Assembly (NCBI RefSeq): GCF_034670125.1 | Contig: NZ_JAXMOC010000004.1 | Span: 124,001-188,000 of the forward strand | Origin: Maricaulis sp034670125 | Lineage (GTDB): Bacteria > Pseudomonadota > Alphaproteobacteria > Caulobacterales > Maricaulaceae | Length of the DNA stretch: 64,000 nucleotides | Direction: 5' to 3' | In this document: piece by piece, positions 9,112 to 18,701 of the stretch | How the letters are laid out: each line of letters starts with the position of its first letter | Numbering within the stretch: the first letter of the stretch is position 1 | Translations under genes and position numbers: made by a program | The notes under the pieces: generated by a model | The model's database searches: none | What the model saw: only the letters and a program-made list of their open reading frames with translations | Told to the model about the DNA's origin: nothing

Positions 9112-10062
9112 TCAGAGCCCGGGCATCTGCACCCGGTCGCCATTGCATTGCGTGTCCTCGGTCGTGCCGGAGATCTCGAATACGCCGGCGGCACGGTCGA
9201 CCCGGATGCGGGCGTATCGGAGCGTGTCCATGCCGAGGATCATGGCCGGCTCGTCGGCCCAGCCCAGTGCGTCGAATACGTCGAGATCGGATTGCAGGGC
9301 GGGAGCCTGGTCGACACACAGGCCGCCGATCTGCAGCTGGCGGATGAGGACCGGGCGAGCCTCCTCGCCATCGGCATCCTCGATCCCGGTGACGGCAACA
9401 TTGATGTTGAACTGTACGCCGGCATCAAACAGGTGCCGACGCAGTTGGCGATTGATCAGCGTGTGCGAGCTTCCGGTGTCGATGATGACATGGACCGGTG
9501 CCGAGCGGCGGCGCAGCCGGGCTTCGCCGATCAGCAGGCCGCGTCGTTCGATCTGACCGTCCGGATGGCGGGCGGCCTCGCTGTCGAGGATCAGCTGGAG
9601 CCCGTCGAAGTCGATCTCGTAGCGGTCGGCGTCGATGGCGTCGGCGCCAAGCAGGCCGGCGACCGGCAGCGGGTGGTCGGCCGGGACGGGGATGACGACG
9701 CTGTTGACGCTGACCGCGTCGAGGCCCGGCACGTAGAGATGTTCGATCGGATATCGTTCGGCGTCGAAACGCGCATTCAGCGACTGCACCAGGTCGTAGG
9801 TCTCCCATTGCGACACGAAACCGATCTGCTCGGCGACCGTCTGTGCGATGGCGGTGTGACTGGCGCCGGTGTCGAGAATGAAGAGGCGCGGTTCGCTGTC
9901 CTCCAGGGTCACCGGCAGCAGCAGGTGGCCGCTGGCGGCCCGCTCAAGCTGGACATGGGTCTGGGCGGCGGCCGTGCCGGTCAGGGCGGTGCCGGCCAGG
10001 AGCGCAGCGAGTGCCGCTGCAGCAAGTCTCCTGGAACGGGGGCGTATCGGTTGGCTCGGCAT
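9112..10062 (-). CDS. Secreted retropepsin-like aspartic protease with two DTG domains
   Basis: The 316-residue product has a signal peptide (LAAAALAALLAGTALTGTAAA, which cleaves before QTHV). It carries two aspartic-protease motifs: FILDTGAS (Asp64) and VIIDTGSS (Asp195). Each is followed by the downstream hydrophobic-Gly pattern (LLGADAID; MILGMDTLRY). Retropepsins normally carry one DTG and dimerise, so two in one chain suggest an internal pseudo-dimer acting in the periplasm. ATG 10062 was chosen because GAGGAG precedes it. The upstream in-frame start at 10089 would spoil the signal peptide. The protein sits downstream of a TonB-dependent receptor in the same orientation. The substrate is unknown. 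Confidence 0.87.
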   Translation of the reverse strand: MPSQPIRPRSRRLAAAALAALLAGTALTGTAAAQTHVQLERAASGHLLLPVTLEDSEPRLFILDTGASHTAIAQTVAEQIGFVSQWETYDLVQSLNARFDAERYPIEHLYVPGLDAVSVNSVVIPVPADHPLPVAGLLGADAIDADRYEIDFDGLQLILDSEAARHPDGQIERRGLLIGEARLRRRSAPVHVIIDTGSSHTLINRQLRRHLFDAGVQFNINVAVTGIEDADGEEARPVLIRQLQIGGLCVDQAPALQSDLDVFDALGWADEPAMILGMDTLRYARIRVDRAAGVFEISGTTEDTQCNGDRVQMPGL

Positions 10063-10291
10063 GTGCGCTCCTCGGCCTGTTCGCGGCATGAGGGGCGCCG
10101 CGATGCCGGTGCGACGGTAACCCTGCGCCGACGCAGGTTGATCAACTCGCCCGACCGCGTTTGCAGGAAGGGCAGACCGACAACCTAGCCGCAGCCCAAA
10201 AGGGCCGCCACCGGATTGCGGCCTGCTCTCCCGATTGTGATCGGCAGCGGCGGGGGGCCACCGCTGCCGTCAACATCCGCGGCATCCAGGT

Positions 10292-12412
10292 CTAGAAGGT
10301 GCTGCGGGCGCTGATCTGATAGGTCTGTCCCATCGTGAAGTTCCGGTAGTCGGTCCCGTTGATGATGCCGCTGGCCCGGGACCCGTCATAGAAAACGCGC
10401 TGACGGTCATCGCCGGTGTTGAAGACGCCATCGACCTGGGCCCTCAGCGTCACACCGAAGAAGCGGGTGGTCTCGACATAGATGTCCAGATCGCCATCGG
10501 TATTGTTGTGCAGCTGGTATTCGCGCGAGCGGAACACTTCGCCGTCCGTAACCCAATGATAGTCCCAACCCCAGGCCATCTGGCTCTGCGGGAAGGTCTG
10601 GCGGAAATCGAGGGACAGCTCCCACTCCCGGGTTCCCGACCAAGGACGGTCGAAACCGGTCAGCGGGTCTTCGACATTGGTGTCATACCATTCAAGGAAG
10701 ACATCCAGCACGGCATTGTTGATACCCAGCGCGTCGAGCGGAGTGGTCATGTTGCCGGTCACGCGCAGATTTGTGCCGTCGCCGATATTGCCCGGCGCGT
10801 CGAACACGCCGGTCGGGGTGACGATAGAAACCCAGCCATCGAGGTCCTCGACCCAGTCATAGCCGATCTGCAGCGAGAAGGAGCCGGCATCGCCGAAACG
10901 ACGTTCCCATTCGGCTTCCAACGTCCAGGTGCGTTGCGGCACATAGTCCGGATTGCCGAGGGTGGAGTTGTTGTCGGTTACGTCGACCGAGGAGGCGAAC
11001 TTGCCGAACTCCAGCTGATCGACGTCGCGACGGCCGGCAAAGCGGAAGCGGTTTCGGTCATCGGCGCGGTAGTTCAGCGTCACACTGGGCTTGGGATAGG
11101 TGAAGGAGCGGGTCTGCTGGGCGTCGCCGGTCTGGACAATTTCCGAGAACTCGTAGCGCAGGCCGCTTTCCAGGCTGAAGCGGTCATTGATCTGCCAGAC
11201 ATGGTTGGCAAACACTTCGCTGCGGCTTTCCTCCACGCGGGTCGCGGCGACCGGCAGGGCGATTGGCGTAATGGTAACGCCGTCATTTTCGGAGAGGGCC
11301 AGATGGGTGTCGCGTGAGTTGATCGCGTGTTCGCCGCCGAATTCGAGCGAGTGGCGTTCGTTCGGGTCCCAGGACAGGGTCTGACGGATGGCGGTCTCTT
11401 CCATTTCAGCGCCGGCGCTGACGATGACCGAGTCAGTGAAGCCAGCGATTGGATCATAGTTCTCATAGGCTTCCGGCCCGTCTTCCCAGCGGTCCCGGGT
11501 GGCCAGCAGCATGGTCTCGATCGAGATCTGGTCGGTCAGATCGCGTTGGTAGGACAGGGTACCGGAATACAGGCTGCCATGGTTTTCGGTCTCATTGTGC
11601 TCGAGCCGGTGCGGCGTCAGCGTGTCGCCAGCGACGCTGTCATACGCGGCATAGCGCACCCGATGCCAGGTCCAGACATTGGCGCGGGCGTCCATGCGCA
11701 GGCGTGAGCGGTCGTTGATATCCCAGTTCATGGACCAGCTGGGCGCGAACTCTTCGTATTGACGCTGGTCATTGTCGGATCCGCGCGAGAACTCGACGCC
11801 ATTGCCATCTTGGCGCGACTCGCGGCGCTGGACCCTATTGCCGGACATGCCGGTGTCGAGGCCAAAAGTCATCTCGGTCGGGCCGACCGGCCGGGTGTAG
11901 GAGGCGATGATGCGCGGGCCGAGCCGTCCGCTGTCGGACAGCTGGATCCGGGCATCCCAGGAGCCGGACACGCCAGCCCCTTCACGCAGGACAACATTCA
12001 CCAGCCGGGAATGACCGCGCATATCGTATTGCGGCAGGGCTTCCTGGATCAGTTCGATCCGTTCGACATCATCGACCGGAATGCGCTGCAGCACGGTCTG
12101 CAGGGACAGTGACTTGTTGGACGGGCGCCGCCCGTCGATCAGCAGATTGCCGAAGCTGTCACCCAGGCCGCGGCGGCTGGTATCGCCATTCGACAGTCCA
12201 AACCCCGGAACGCGCGAGACCATGTCCAGCGCCGTGACCGGGGCAAAATCCGTGAAATAGTCCGGTTGATAGGCAGCGACCCCCGGCTGCCGTTGTATCT
12301 GGGCCTGACCGGCATTGCCGGCGGCCGGAGCGGTCTGCATGGCACCCGCAGCCGTGCTTGCAAGTGCGCCGATGAAAACACCGGCCACCCCGTTCATGAA
12401 AATCCCTCGCAT
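10292..12412 (-). CDS. TonB-dependent outer-membrane receptor
   Basis: The 706-residue product has a signal peptide (GVFIGALASTAAGAMQ), a plug domain at about residues 60-165 (LGDSFGNLLIDGRRPSNK; RIPVDDVERIELIQEALPQY), and a C-terminal beta-barrel ending in phenylalanine (YQISARSTF), as expected for outer-membrane assembly by BAM. No classical TonB box or carboxypeptidase-like N-terminal extension is visible. The substrate cannot be inferred; no siderophore, B12 or sugar genes are adjacent. The start at 12412 (MRGIFMNG, after AGGGA) is preferred over 12508. The 252 bases upstream hold no gene and should contain the promoter. Confidence 0.93.
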   Translation of the reverse strand: MRGIFMNGVAGVFIGALASTAAGAMQTAPAAGNAGQAQIQRQPGVAAYQPDYFTDFAPVTALDMVSRVPGFGLSNGDTSRRGLGDSFGNLLIDGRRPSNKSLSLQTVLQRIPVDDVERIELIQEALPQYDMRGHSRLVNVVLREGAGVSGSWDARIQLSDSGRLGPRIIASYTRPVGPTEMTFGLDTGMSGNRVQRRESRQDGNGVEFSRGSDNDQRQYEEFAPSWSMNWDINDRSRLRMDARANVWTWHRVRYAAYDSVAGDTLTPHRLEHNETENHGSLYSGTLSYQRDLTDQISIETMLLATRDRWEDGPEAYENYDPIAGFTDSVIVSAGAEMEETAIRQTLSWDPNERHSLEFGGEHAINSRDTHLALSENDGVTITPIALPVAATRVEESRSEVFANHVWQINDRFSLESGLRYEFSEIVQTGDAQQTRSFTYPKPSVTLNYRADDRNRFRFAGRRDVDQLEFGKFASSVDVTDNNSTLGNPDYVPQRTWTLEAEWERRFGDAGSFSLQIGYDWVEDLDGWVSIVTPTGVFDAPGNIGDGTNLRVTGNMTTPLDALGINNAVLDVFLEWYDTNVEDPLTGFDRPWSGTREWELSLDFRQTFPQSQMAWGWDYHWVTDGEVFRSREYQLHNNTDGDLDIYVETTRFFGVTLRAQVDGVFNTGDDRQRVFYDGSRASGIINGTDYRNFTMGQTYQISARSTF

Positions 12413-12664
12413 GATGTCCCTACGCTTTGTACCTGCCCAACTCCCCGTTGCCCTCCTGTACGGGTGACGTAGCTGCGGCGATACGTAAGCTTCCGTAACG
12501 TTGCTCACGCGGCTGTTATTTCGGCGCGTCGGGTAGCGGGGCCGGGCGGAGGCCCAGCCTTGTCATGTAACGGAAATAGGGTCCTGAACGGTCAGCGTCT
12601 GACTGCCCGGACAGGGTCTCATGAAATTTTGGTCAGATATGGAGCGAAGGCGAAATGGCGGTCT

Positions 12665-14080
12665 TCAACCGCCGGAACCACCGACGGTCAGGCCGGAAAT
12701 CTTGAGACTGGGCTGACCAACTCCGACAGGAACGCCCTGACCGCCCTTGCCGCACATGCCGACACCGGGATCCATCTCGAAATCATCACCGATCATGGTG
12801 ATCTGGGTAAGGGCGGTCGGGCCGTCACCGATCAGGGTCGCGCCCTTGACCGGGGCGACCACCTTGCCGTCCTGGACCCGATAGGCCTCGGTGCACTGGA
12901 AGACAAACTTGCCGGAGGTGATATCGACCTGACCGCCGCCGAAATTCACCGCATAGATGCCGTCCTTCAGACTCTCGACCATTTCCTCGCGCTTGTGCTC
13001 GCCGGCCAGCATGTAGGTATTGGTCATGCGCGGCAGGGGCGGGTGGGCATAGGACTGGCGGCGGCCGTTGCCGGTCGGCTTGTGGCCCATCAGGCGGGCA
13101 TTCATCCGGTCCTGCATATAGCCGGTCAGGATGCCGTCCTCGATCAGCACAGAGCGTTCGGTCGGTGTGCCCTCATCGTCGATGGTCAGGGAGCCGCGGC
13201 GTTCCGGCATGGTGCCGTCGTCGATCACGGTGACGCCTTTGGCAGCGACCTGCTGGCCCATCCGGCCGGCGAAGGCGGATGAGCCCTTGCGGTTGAAATC
13301 ACCTTCCAGCCCGTGACCGACCGCCTCGTGCAGAAGCACAGCCGGCCAACCCGGTCCGAGCACAACGTCGAACACGCCGGCGGGCGCGTCGACGGCATCC
13401 AGATTGACGCGGGCGATGCGCAGGGCTTCGTCGGCGAGCGGTTTCCAGGCGTCAGGCGTGATCCAGCGGTCGAACTCGGCGCGGCCACCGGCTCCCGCCG
13501 ATCCGGTCTCGCGGCGACCGCCACGCTCGACGGTAACCGATACGTTCAGTCGCACCAGCGGTCGGACATCGCTTTTCAGATCGCCACCCGAGCGCAAGAT
13601 TGAAACCGAGCGCTTGGCGCCGGCGATCGAAGCCGAGACCTGGACCACGCTGGCATCCCGGGTTCTGCAATAGGCATCAATCTCCTGGAGCAGCGCAGCC
13701 TTGGTCTCGAAACCGGGACGCGCGACCGGGTCGATCGCGTCGTAGAGCTTGCGATTGGTGCCGTCCGGTGGCGGTGCCAGGACACCGGCATGGCCCCGCT
13801 TGACGGCCGATGCGGCCTCGGCGGCGCGGCGTACCGCGTCCAGCGTCGGGTCTGAGGAGTGGGCGTAGCCAAAGGCATCGCCCGCAACGCAGCGCAATCC
13901 AAATCCGCGCGAGGAGTCCAGATTGGCGGCTTTCAGGCGGCCATCATCAAAGACCAGCGACTCGGAAACCTCGGTCTCCAGAAAAAGCTCGCCATCATCG
14001 GCACCGTGCAGGGCGTCATGCAGGATCGGCTGCACGCTGTCGGCATCAAAATCGAACTGGCTGATTGGATCATCGGACAT
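12665..14080 (-). CDS. tldD: Metalloprotease TldD
   Basis: TldD forms a heterodimeric zinc protease with TldE/PmbA that trims small peptides, known from microcin B17 maturation and CcdA turnover. The 471-residue product has the zinc-binding HEAVGH at residues 251-256 (LLHEAVGHGLEGDF) and the conserved GKFVFQCTEAY and MIGDDFEMDPGVGMCGKGGQ region near the C-terminus. ATG 14080 gives the usual family length; the frame stays open to 14164. The partner gene is not in the window. Its position beside coxB is a common alphaproteobacterial arrangement. Confidence 0.96.
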   Translation of the reverse strand: MSDDPISQFDFDADSVQPILHDALHGADDGELFLETEVSESLVFDDGRLKAANLDSSRGFGLRCVAGDAFGYAHSSDPTLDAVRRAAEAASAVKRGHAGVLAPPPDGTNRKLYDAIDPVARPGFETKAALLQEIDAYCRTRDASVVQVSASIAGAKRSVSILRSGGDLKSDVRPLVRLNVSVTVERGGRRETGSAGAGGRAEFDRWITPDAWKPLADEALRIARVNLDAVDAPAGVFDVVLGPGWPAVLLHEAVGHGLEGDFNRKGSSAFAGRMGQQVAAKGVTVIDDGTMPERRGSLTIDDEGTPTERSVLIEDGILTGYMQDRMNARLMGHKPTGNGRRQSYAHPPLPRMTNTYMLAGEHKREEMVESLKDGIYAVNFGGGQVDITSGKFVFQCTEAYRVQDGKVVAPVKGATLIGDGPTALTQITMIGDDFEMDPGVGMCGKGGQGVPVGVGQPSLKISGLTVGGSGG

Positions 14081-14197
14081 GATGCGTGCACTCCCGGGGG
14101 CTTCTCGACACCATACATAGTCGAGCCGACCCCGGGCGTGAACACAAGCAGGCCTGTCGAGCACAGTCGCTCGTCGGGACGCCGGTGGAGCGGTGAA

Positions 14198-14752
14198 CTA
14201 GCGTGACGTGATGCGAAACCGTGACAGCTCGTTTACCGGCCGGTCCCAACCCGGTCTGAGATGCCGGGCCTGACGGTAGGAGTCATAGGCCGCGGCGAGT
14301 TCGTCGAGAGCCTCAAGCGCGATGCCGCGATTGAGCCATGCGTCAGCTTCGCGGATATCATGGTCGCGAATGGCCAGGTCGGTCTGCTCGATCGCTTCGT
14401 GATATCGACCCAGTCCGATCAGGGCACAGGCCCGGTTAACGGCCAGGGCGCTGGGTGCGAACCCGCCCATTGATTCGGCGGACTCGAAATCGTCGAGTGC
14501 GTCGACATGCCGGTTCTGGTGGATCTTCAATATGCCCCGATTGACCAGTGTGGCGGCACGGTCACGCCGACTCACGCGGCCGTCGCGCAGGGCGATGTCG
14601 CAATCCTGCATCGCGCGCACATCATGGCGTTCGGCCATGGCGTGACGGTAACAGGCGGCGGCTGGGGACTGCCCCAGTACCTGCAGTTGTGCGGCTGCCG
14701 GAGTAGTACTCATACAAACCATCAGGGCAGCGAGTGAGACGAATGGACGCAT
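14198..14752 (-). CDS. Secreted TPR-repeat protein
   Basis: The 184-residue product has a signal peptide (MRPFVSLAALMVCMSTTPAA, cleaved before QLQV) and three to four tetratricopeptide-like helical pairs: LVNRGILKIHQNRHVDALDD, AVNRACALIGLGRYHEAIEQ and WLNRGIALEALDELAAAYDS. TPRs mediate protein contacts, and a periplasmic scaffold role is likely. It is divergent from the cox cluster (249 bases between starts) and upstream of tldD on the same strand with a 117-base gap. The partner is unknown. Confidence 0.88.
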   Translation of the reverse strand: MRPFVSLAALMVCMSTTPAAAQLQVLGQSPAAACYRHAMAERHDVRAMQDCDIALRDGRVSRRDRAATLVNRGILKIHQNRHVDALDDFESAESMGGFAPSALAVNRACALIGLGRYHEAIEQTDLAIRDHDIREADAWLNRGIALEALDELAAAYDSYRQARHLRPGWDRPVNELSRFRITSR

Positions 14753-14917
14753 CGGTCGCTCCTTTCCGTTGCTATGAACCGCTCCATACTAACCACGTGA
14801 TGGAACAACGCCTGATCATAACTTCGCGAGCTGGACATGCGGCCTTTCGCAGCCGGTCATTCTCCTGTAATGCGGCGCCCAGTGTGTGAAGACACGAGAA
14901 AAAATACCGTTGATGGC

Positions 14918-14946
14918 CTGACAGGGCCGGAGACGCTCTCTATATT
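14918..14946 (+). promoter_or_regulatory. Candidate sigma-70-type promoter of the cox cluster
   Basis: CTGACA (14918-14923) and TATATT (14941-14946) are separated by exactly 17 bases and lie about 55 bases before the coxB ATG. The rest of the 249-base divergent region (14753-15001) holds no gene. This is a sequence match only. Confidence 0.5.
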
Positions 14947-15001
14947 CCGCCGCCATCGGTGGGGGATTCCCGCCTTAATGCCTGACTTGTATGGGGAAGC
15001 C

Positions 15002-15853
15002 ATGCGATTCCTGACCGCACTTGCGCTCACTTGGACGACTTTCGCTGCCACCGCGTTCGCTACGCCCGGCCAGCCGACTGACGGAGCGTTGGGCTTTCAG
15101 CCCGCCGTGACGCCGATCATGGAAGACATCGTGTCTTTCCATAATATCCTGTTGGTTATCATCACCGTCATCACGTTGTTCGTGATGGGCCTGCTGGTCT
15201 GGGTGATGATCCGCTACAACCGGAAGGCCAATCCAACGCCCTCCAAGAACAGCCACAACACGCTGCTCGAGGTCGTATGGACGGCGCTGCCGGTCCTGAT
15301 CCTGATCGGTATCGCGATCCCGTCCTTCCCGCTCCTGTATTTGCAGGACGAGCTCCCGCCGGAGATTGACTTCACGCTGAAGGCGACCGGCAACCAGTGG
15401 AACTGGTCCTATGAATATCCCGACCATGAAGTCGCGGAGTATTTCTCGAACATGATCGAGGACGAGGATCTGCAGCCGGGCCAATTGCGCAACCTGTCGG
15501 TTGATTACCCGTTGGTGGTTCCGGTCAATGCGACGGTCCGTCTTCAGGTCACGGCGACCGACGTCATCCACAACTGGGCGATGCCGGCCTTTGGCACCAA
15601 GATGGATGCCATTCCCGGGCGCATCAACGAAGCCTGGTTCGAAGTGACCGAGGAAGGCGTCTATTACGGGCAGTGCTCGGAATTGTGTGGCCTGCGCCAT
15701 GCCTTCATGCCGATCGAAGTCCATGCCGTGCCCCAGGACGTCTTTGACGCCTGGATCGCGGCCAAGGCCGAGGACGAATACTCCGAAGCCGCCGACGCGA
15801 TCATCGCTGAATATACCGCCGCGCGGGAAACGCGCCTGGCGCAACTCGACTAG
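15002..15853 (+). CDS. coxB: Cytochrome c oxidase subunit II
   Basis: Subunit II takes electrons from cytochrome c through the binuclear CuA centre and passes them to heme a in CoxA. The 283-residue product has a signal peptide (cut after AFA), two membrane helices (about 47-70 and 92-114), and a periplasmic cupredoxin domain. The CuA ligands are all visible: His190 (VIHNW), Cys225 and Cys229 (QCSELCG), His233 and Met236. The electron-entry aromatic patch QWNWSYEYP is present. The start at 15002 was chosen for the signal peptide; the frame is open to 14837. It is the first gene of the cluster. Confidence 0.97.
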   Translation: MRFLTALALTWTTFAATAFATPGQPTDGALGFQPAVTPIMEDIVSFHNILLVIITVITLFVMGLLVWVMIRYNRKANPTPSKNSHNTLLEVVWTALPVLILIGIAIPSFPLLYLQDELPPEIDFTLKATGNQWNWSYEYPDHEVAEYFSNMIEDEDLQPGQLRNLSVDYPLVVPVNATVRLQVTATDVIHNWAMPAFGTKMDAIPGRINEAWFEVTEEGVYYGQCSELCGLRHAFMPIEVHAVPQDVFDAWIAAKAEDEYSEAADAIIAEYTAARETRLAQLD

Positions 15854-15867
15854 GGATGGGCTGAACC

Positions 15868-17502
15868 ATGTCTGCTGACGCCGCTACGCACGACGATCAC
15901 ACCCCCAGCATGTGGGACTGGCGCCGCTGGGTGCTGTCCACCAACCACAAGGACATCGGTACGATGTACCTGGTCTTCGCGATCTTCGCGGGGATCATCG
16001 GTGGCGGCCTGTCCGGCCTGATCCGTTGGGAGTTGATGGAGCCGGGTCTCCAGGTCTTCACCGGTGAGGACACCGGCTGGGGAGCCCTGTTCGGGAACGC
16101 GCACAACTACAATGTCGTGACCACGATGCATGCGCTGATCATGATCTTCTTCATGGTCATGCCGGCGATGATCGGCGGTTTCGGCAACTGGTTCGTACCG
16201 CTGATGATCGGCGCTCCGGACATGGCCTTCCCGCGGATGAACAATATTTCGTTCTGGCTGCTGCCGGCCTCATTTGCCCTGGCGCTGATGTCGATGTTCG
16301 TGCCGGGTGCCGGTGCCGACCTGGGCTTTGGCGGTGGTTGGGTGCTCTACCCGCCGCTCTCGACTTCGGGCCATAACGGCCCGGCGATGGATCTCCTGAT
16401 CCTGTCGCTGCACATTGCCGGTATCTCGTCGATCCTGGGCGCCATCAACTTCATCACCACCATCTTCAACATGCGCGCTCCGGGCATGACCATCCACAAG
16501 ATGCCGCTCTTCGTCTGGTCGGTTCTGGTGACGGTCTTCCTGCTGCTGCTGTCGCTGCCGGTTCTGGCCGGCGCGCTGACCATGCTGCTGACCGACCGCA
16601 ATTTCGGCACGGCCTTCTTTGATCCCGCCGGTGGTGGCGATCCGGTGATGTACCAGCATCTGTTCTGGTTCTTCGGTCACCCGGAAGTCTACATTCTCAT
16701 CCTGCCCGGTTTCGGCATCATCTCGCACATCGTGTCGACCTTCTCGCGCAAGCCGATCTTCGGCTATCTCGGCATGGCCTATGCGATGGTGGCGATTGGT
16801 TTCATCGGTTTCCTCGTGTGGGCGCACCACATGTATACCGTTGGCATGCCGGTTGACTTGAAGGCCTATTTCGTCGCCGCGACGATGGTCATTGCGGTGC
16901 CCACGGGCATCAAGATCTTCTCGTGGATCGCCACCATGTGGGGCGGCTCGATGGAGTTCCGCACCCCGATGATGTGGGCGATCGGCTTCATCTTCCTGTT
17001 CACCGTCGGCGGTGTGACGGGCGTGGTGCTGGCCAATGCCGGCGTCGACCAGGCCCTCCACGACACGTATTACGTGGTGGCCCACTTCCATTACGTGCTG
17101 TCCCTGGGCGCCGTGTTCGCGATCTTTGCTGGCTGGTACTACTGGTTCGAGAAGATTTTCGGCGTGAAATACAATTCCTTCCTCGCTCGCGCCCAGTTCT
17201 TCTTCTTCTTCATTGGCGCCAATGTGATCTTCTTCCCGCAGCACTTCCTGGGTCTGCAGGGCATGCCACGCCGCTATGTCGACTACCCGGACAATTTCGA
17301 GTTCTGGAACTCGGTCTCGTCCTGGGGCTATGTGATCATGCTGGTCGGAATGGTCCTGTTCTTCGCGGTGCTGGTGGACGCCATTGTCCGTCGCCGCAAG
17401 GGCGAGGCCAATCCGTGGGGTGAGGGTGCCACGACGCTGGAGTGGACGCTGTCCTCGCCGCCGCCGTTCCACCAGTTCTCGGAACTTCCGAAGATCAAAT
17501 AG
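15868..17502 (+). CDS. coxA: Cytochrome c oxidase subunit I
   Basis: The catalytic subunit of an aa3-type heme-copper oxidase, it reduces oxygen to water and pumps protons across the inner membrane. The 544-residue product shows the CuB/active-site motif HPEVYILILPGFG with the cross-linking tyrosine, the WAHHMYTVGM CuB histidine pair, and AHFHYVLSLG with the heme ligands. It has twelve membrane helices and a family-typical length. It follows coxB by 14 bases. Confidence 0.98.
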   Translation: MSADAATHDDHTPSMWDWRRWVLSTNHKDIGTMYLVFAIFAGIIGGGLSGLIRWELMEPGLQVFTGEDTGWGALFGNAHNYNVVTTMHALIMIFFMVMPAMIGGFGNWFVPLMIGAPDMAFPRMNNISFWLLPASFALALMSMFVPGAGADLGFGGGWVLYPPLSTSGHNGPAMDLLILSLHIAGISSILGAINFITTIFNMRAPGMTIHKMPLFVWSVLVTVFLLLLSLPVLAGALTMLLTDRNFGTAFFDPAGGGDPVMYQHLFWFFGHPEVYILILPGFGIISHIVSTFSRKPIFGYLGMAYAMVAIGFIGFLVWAHHMYTVGMPVDLKAYFVAATMVIAVPTGIKIFSWIATMWGGSMEFRTPMMWAIGFIFLFTVGGVTGVVLANAGVDQALHDTYYVVAHFHYVLSLGAVFAIFAGWYYWFEKIFGVKYNSFLARAQFFFFFIGANVIFFPQHFLGLQGMPRRYVDYPDNFEFWNSVSSWGYVIMLVGMVLFFAVLVDAIVRRRKGEANPWGEGATTLEWTLSSPPPFHQFSELPKIK

Positions 17503-17511
17503 GGCGGACTC

Positions 17512-18504
17512 TTGGACACCACCGTGACCCCAAGCGACCATCGCGCAGAGGGCGAGGCTGTTTCGACAGCCTCGCCCCGCGACTATTTTGACCTGATGAA
17601 ACCGCGGGTGATGACGCTGGTCGTCTTCACCGCCTTTGCCGGTCTCATCGCGGCGCCGGTCGATGCGGATCCGTTCCTGGCCTTCATGTCGATTTTCTGT
17701 CTGGCGGTCGGTGCCGGGGCCGCCGGCGCCCTGAACATGGCCTATGACGCCGATATTGACGCCACCATGCAACGCACCCGCAAGCGACCGATCCCGCGCG
17801 GCGTGGTGTCGGTCAGCAATGCCTATGGCTTCGGTGTGGTCGCAGCGGTCCTGTCAGTGCTGTTGATGGCGCTGGCAAGCAATTACCTCGCCGCCGGCCT
17901 GTTGGCCTTCTCCATCTTCTTCTATGCCGTCATCTACACGATGATCCTCAAGCGCTCGACGCCACAGAATATTGTCATTGGCGGCGCTGCCGGGGCCTTC
18001 CCGCCGATGATCGGTTGGGTCGCGGTGACCGGCGAGATTTCGCTCGATGCGGTCATCCTCTTCATGATCATCTTCCTGTGGACGCCGCCGCATTCCTGGG
18101 CCCTGGCGCTCTACAAGTCGGGTGACTATGCCGCGGCCAATGTGCCGATGATGCCGGTCGCCAAGGGTGCCAAGTCGACCCGTTTGCAGATCCTGCTCTA
18201 TTCCATCGTTCTGGTCGTCTTTGCCGGTGCGCCGGTCCTGACCGGACTTGGCGGCGCGGTCTACGGGGCGACTTCGCTGGGTGGCGGCGCGCTCTTCCTG
18301 CTGTTGGCCTGGCGGATTTTCCGCTCTCGTGCCGGCGAGGCCGGATCGGCCGAGGACGGCGCTCTCTATGCCGTGCGTGCTGGTGACAAGGCGGCCCGTG
18401 ACCTGTTCGCCTACTCGATCGGCTATCTGACGGTGCTATTTGCCGCATTGATTGTTGAGCACGCATTTGGTGCCTATGTGATCATTCCCGGAGTGACACC
18501 ATGA
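17512..18504 (+). CDS. ctaB: Protoheme IX farnesyltransferase (heme O synthase)
   Basis: CtaB farnesylates heme b to heme O, the precursor of heme a for CoxA. This membrane UbiA-superfamily enzyme has the aspartate motif NMAYDADIDATMQRTRKRP and the second conserved loop YTMILKRSTPQNIVIGGAAG. The start is probably TTG 17512, placed just after AGGGCGG; a GTG at 17524 is the alternative. Its last four bases overlap the next gene. Confidence 0.95.
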   Translation: MDTTVTPSDHRAEGEAVSTASPRDYFDLMKPRVMTLVVFTAFAGLIAAPVDADPFLAFMSIFCLAVGAGAAGALNMAYDADIDATMQRTRKRPIPRGVVSVSNAYGFGVVAAVLSVLLMALASNYLAAGLLAFSIFFYAVIYTMILKRSTPQNIVIGGAAGAFPPMIGWVAVTGEISLDAVILFMIIFLWTPPHSWALALYKSGDYAAANVPMMPVAKGAKSTRLQILLYSIVLVVFAGAPVLTGLGGAVYGATSLGGGALFLLLAWRIFRSRAGEAGSAEDGALYAVRAGDKAARDLFAYSIGYLTVLFAALIVEHAFGAYVIIPGVTP

Positions 18505-18701
18505 CCCAAGACAATGATCTGATGAGTGCCCGCGAAGGCCTGCCCACCGGCGAGACCGTCAAGCTCACGCCTGAGCAGGAAGGCGCGCGCAACAAGCGCA
18601 ATATCGTGATCGCCTGGTCTCTGGTCGGCTTCATGGTCGCTGTTTTCGCGATCACAGTCGTCCGTCTCGGCCAGACAGCGGCGGCAGGAGCGGGCGCATG
18701 A
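18501..18701 (+). CDS. CoxF-like small membrane protein of the cox cluster
   Basis: This 66-residue protein has a soluble N-terminus and a single membrane helix (IVIAWSLVGFMVAVFAITVV) flanked by KRN on the cytoplasmic side. Size, topology and position between ctaB and ctaG match the short CoxF-type proteins of other alphaproteobacterial cox clusters. Those are presumed assembly accessories, and their sequences diverge too fast for certainty. It overlaps ctaB and ctaG by 4 bases each, so translation is probably coupled. Confidence 0.85.
   Translation: MTQDNDLMSAREGLPTGETVKLTPEQEGARNKRNIVIAWSLVGFMVAVFAITVVRLGQTAAAGAGA

Noticed and set aside
10243..10268. Hairpin (GGCAGCGG/CCGCTGCC) after the TonB receptor gene as a terminator
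   Set aside because: The stem is only 8 base pairs and no T-rich tract follows on the minus strand.
16270..17772. A 500-codon minus-strand frame opposite coxA
   Set aside because: It mirrors the strongly conserved coxA/ctaB frames and its His/Glu/Arg-rich translation resembles no protein family.
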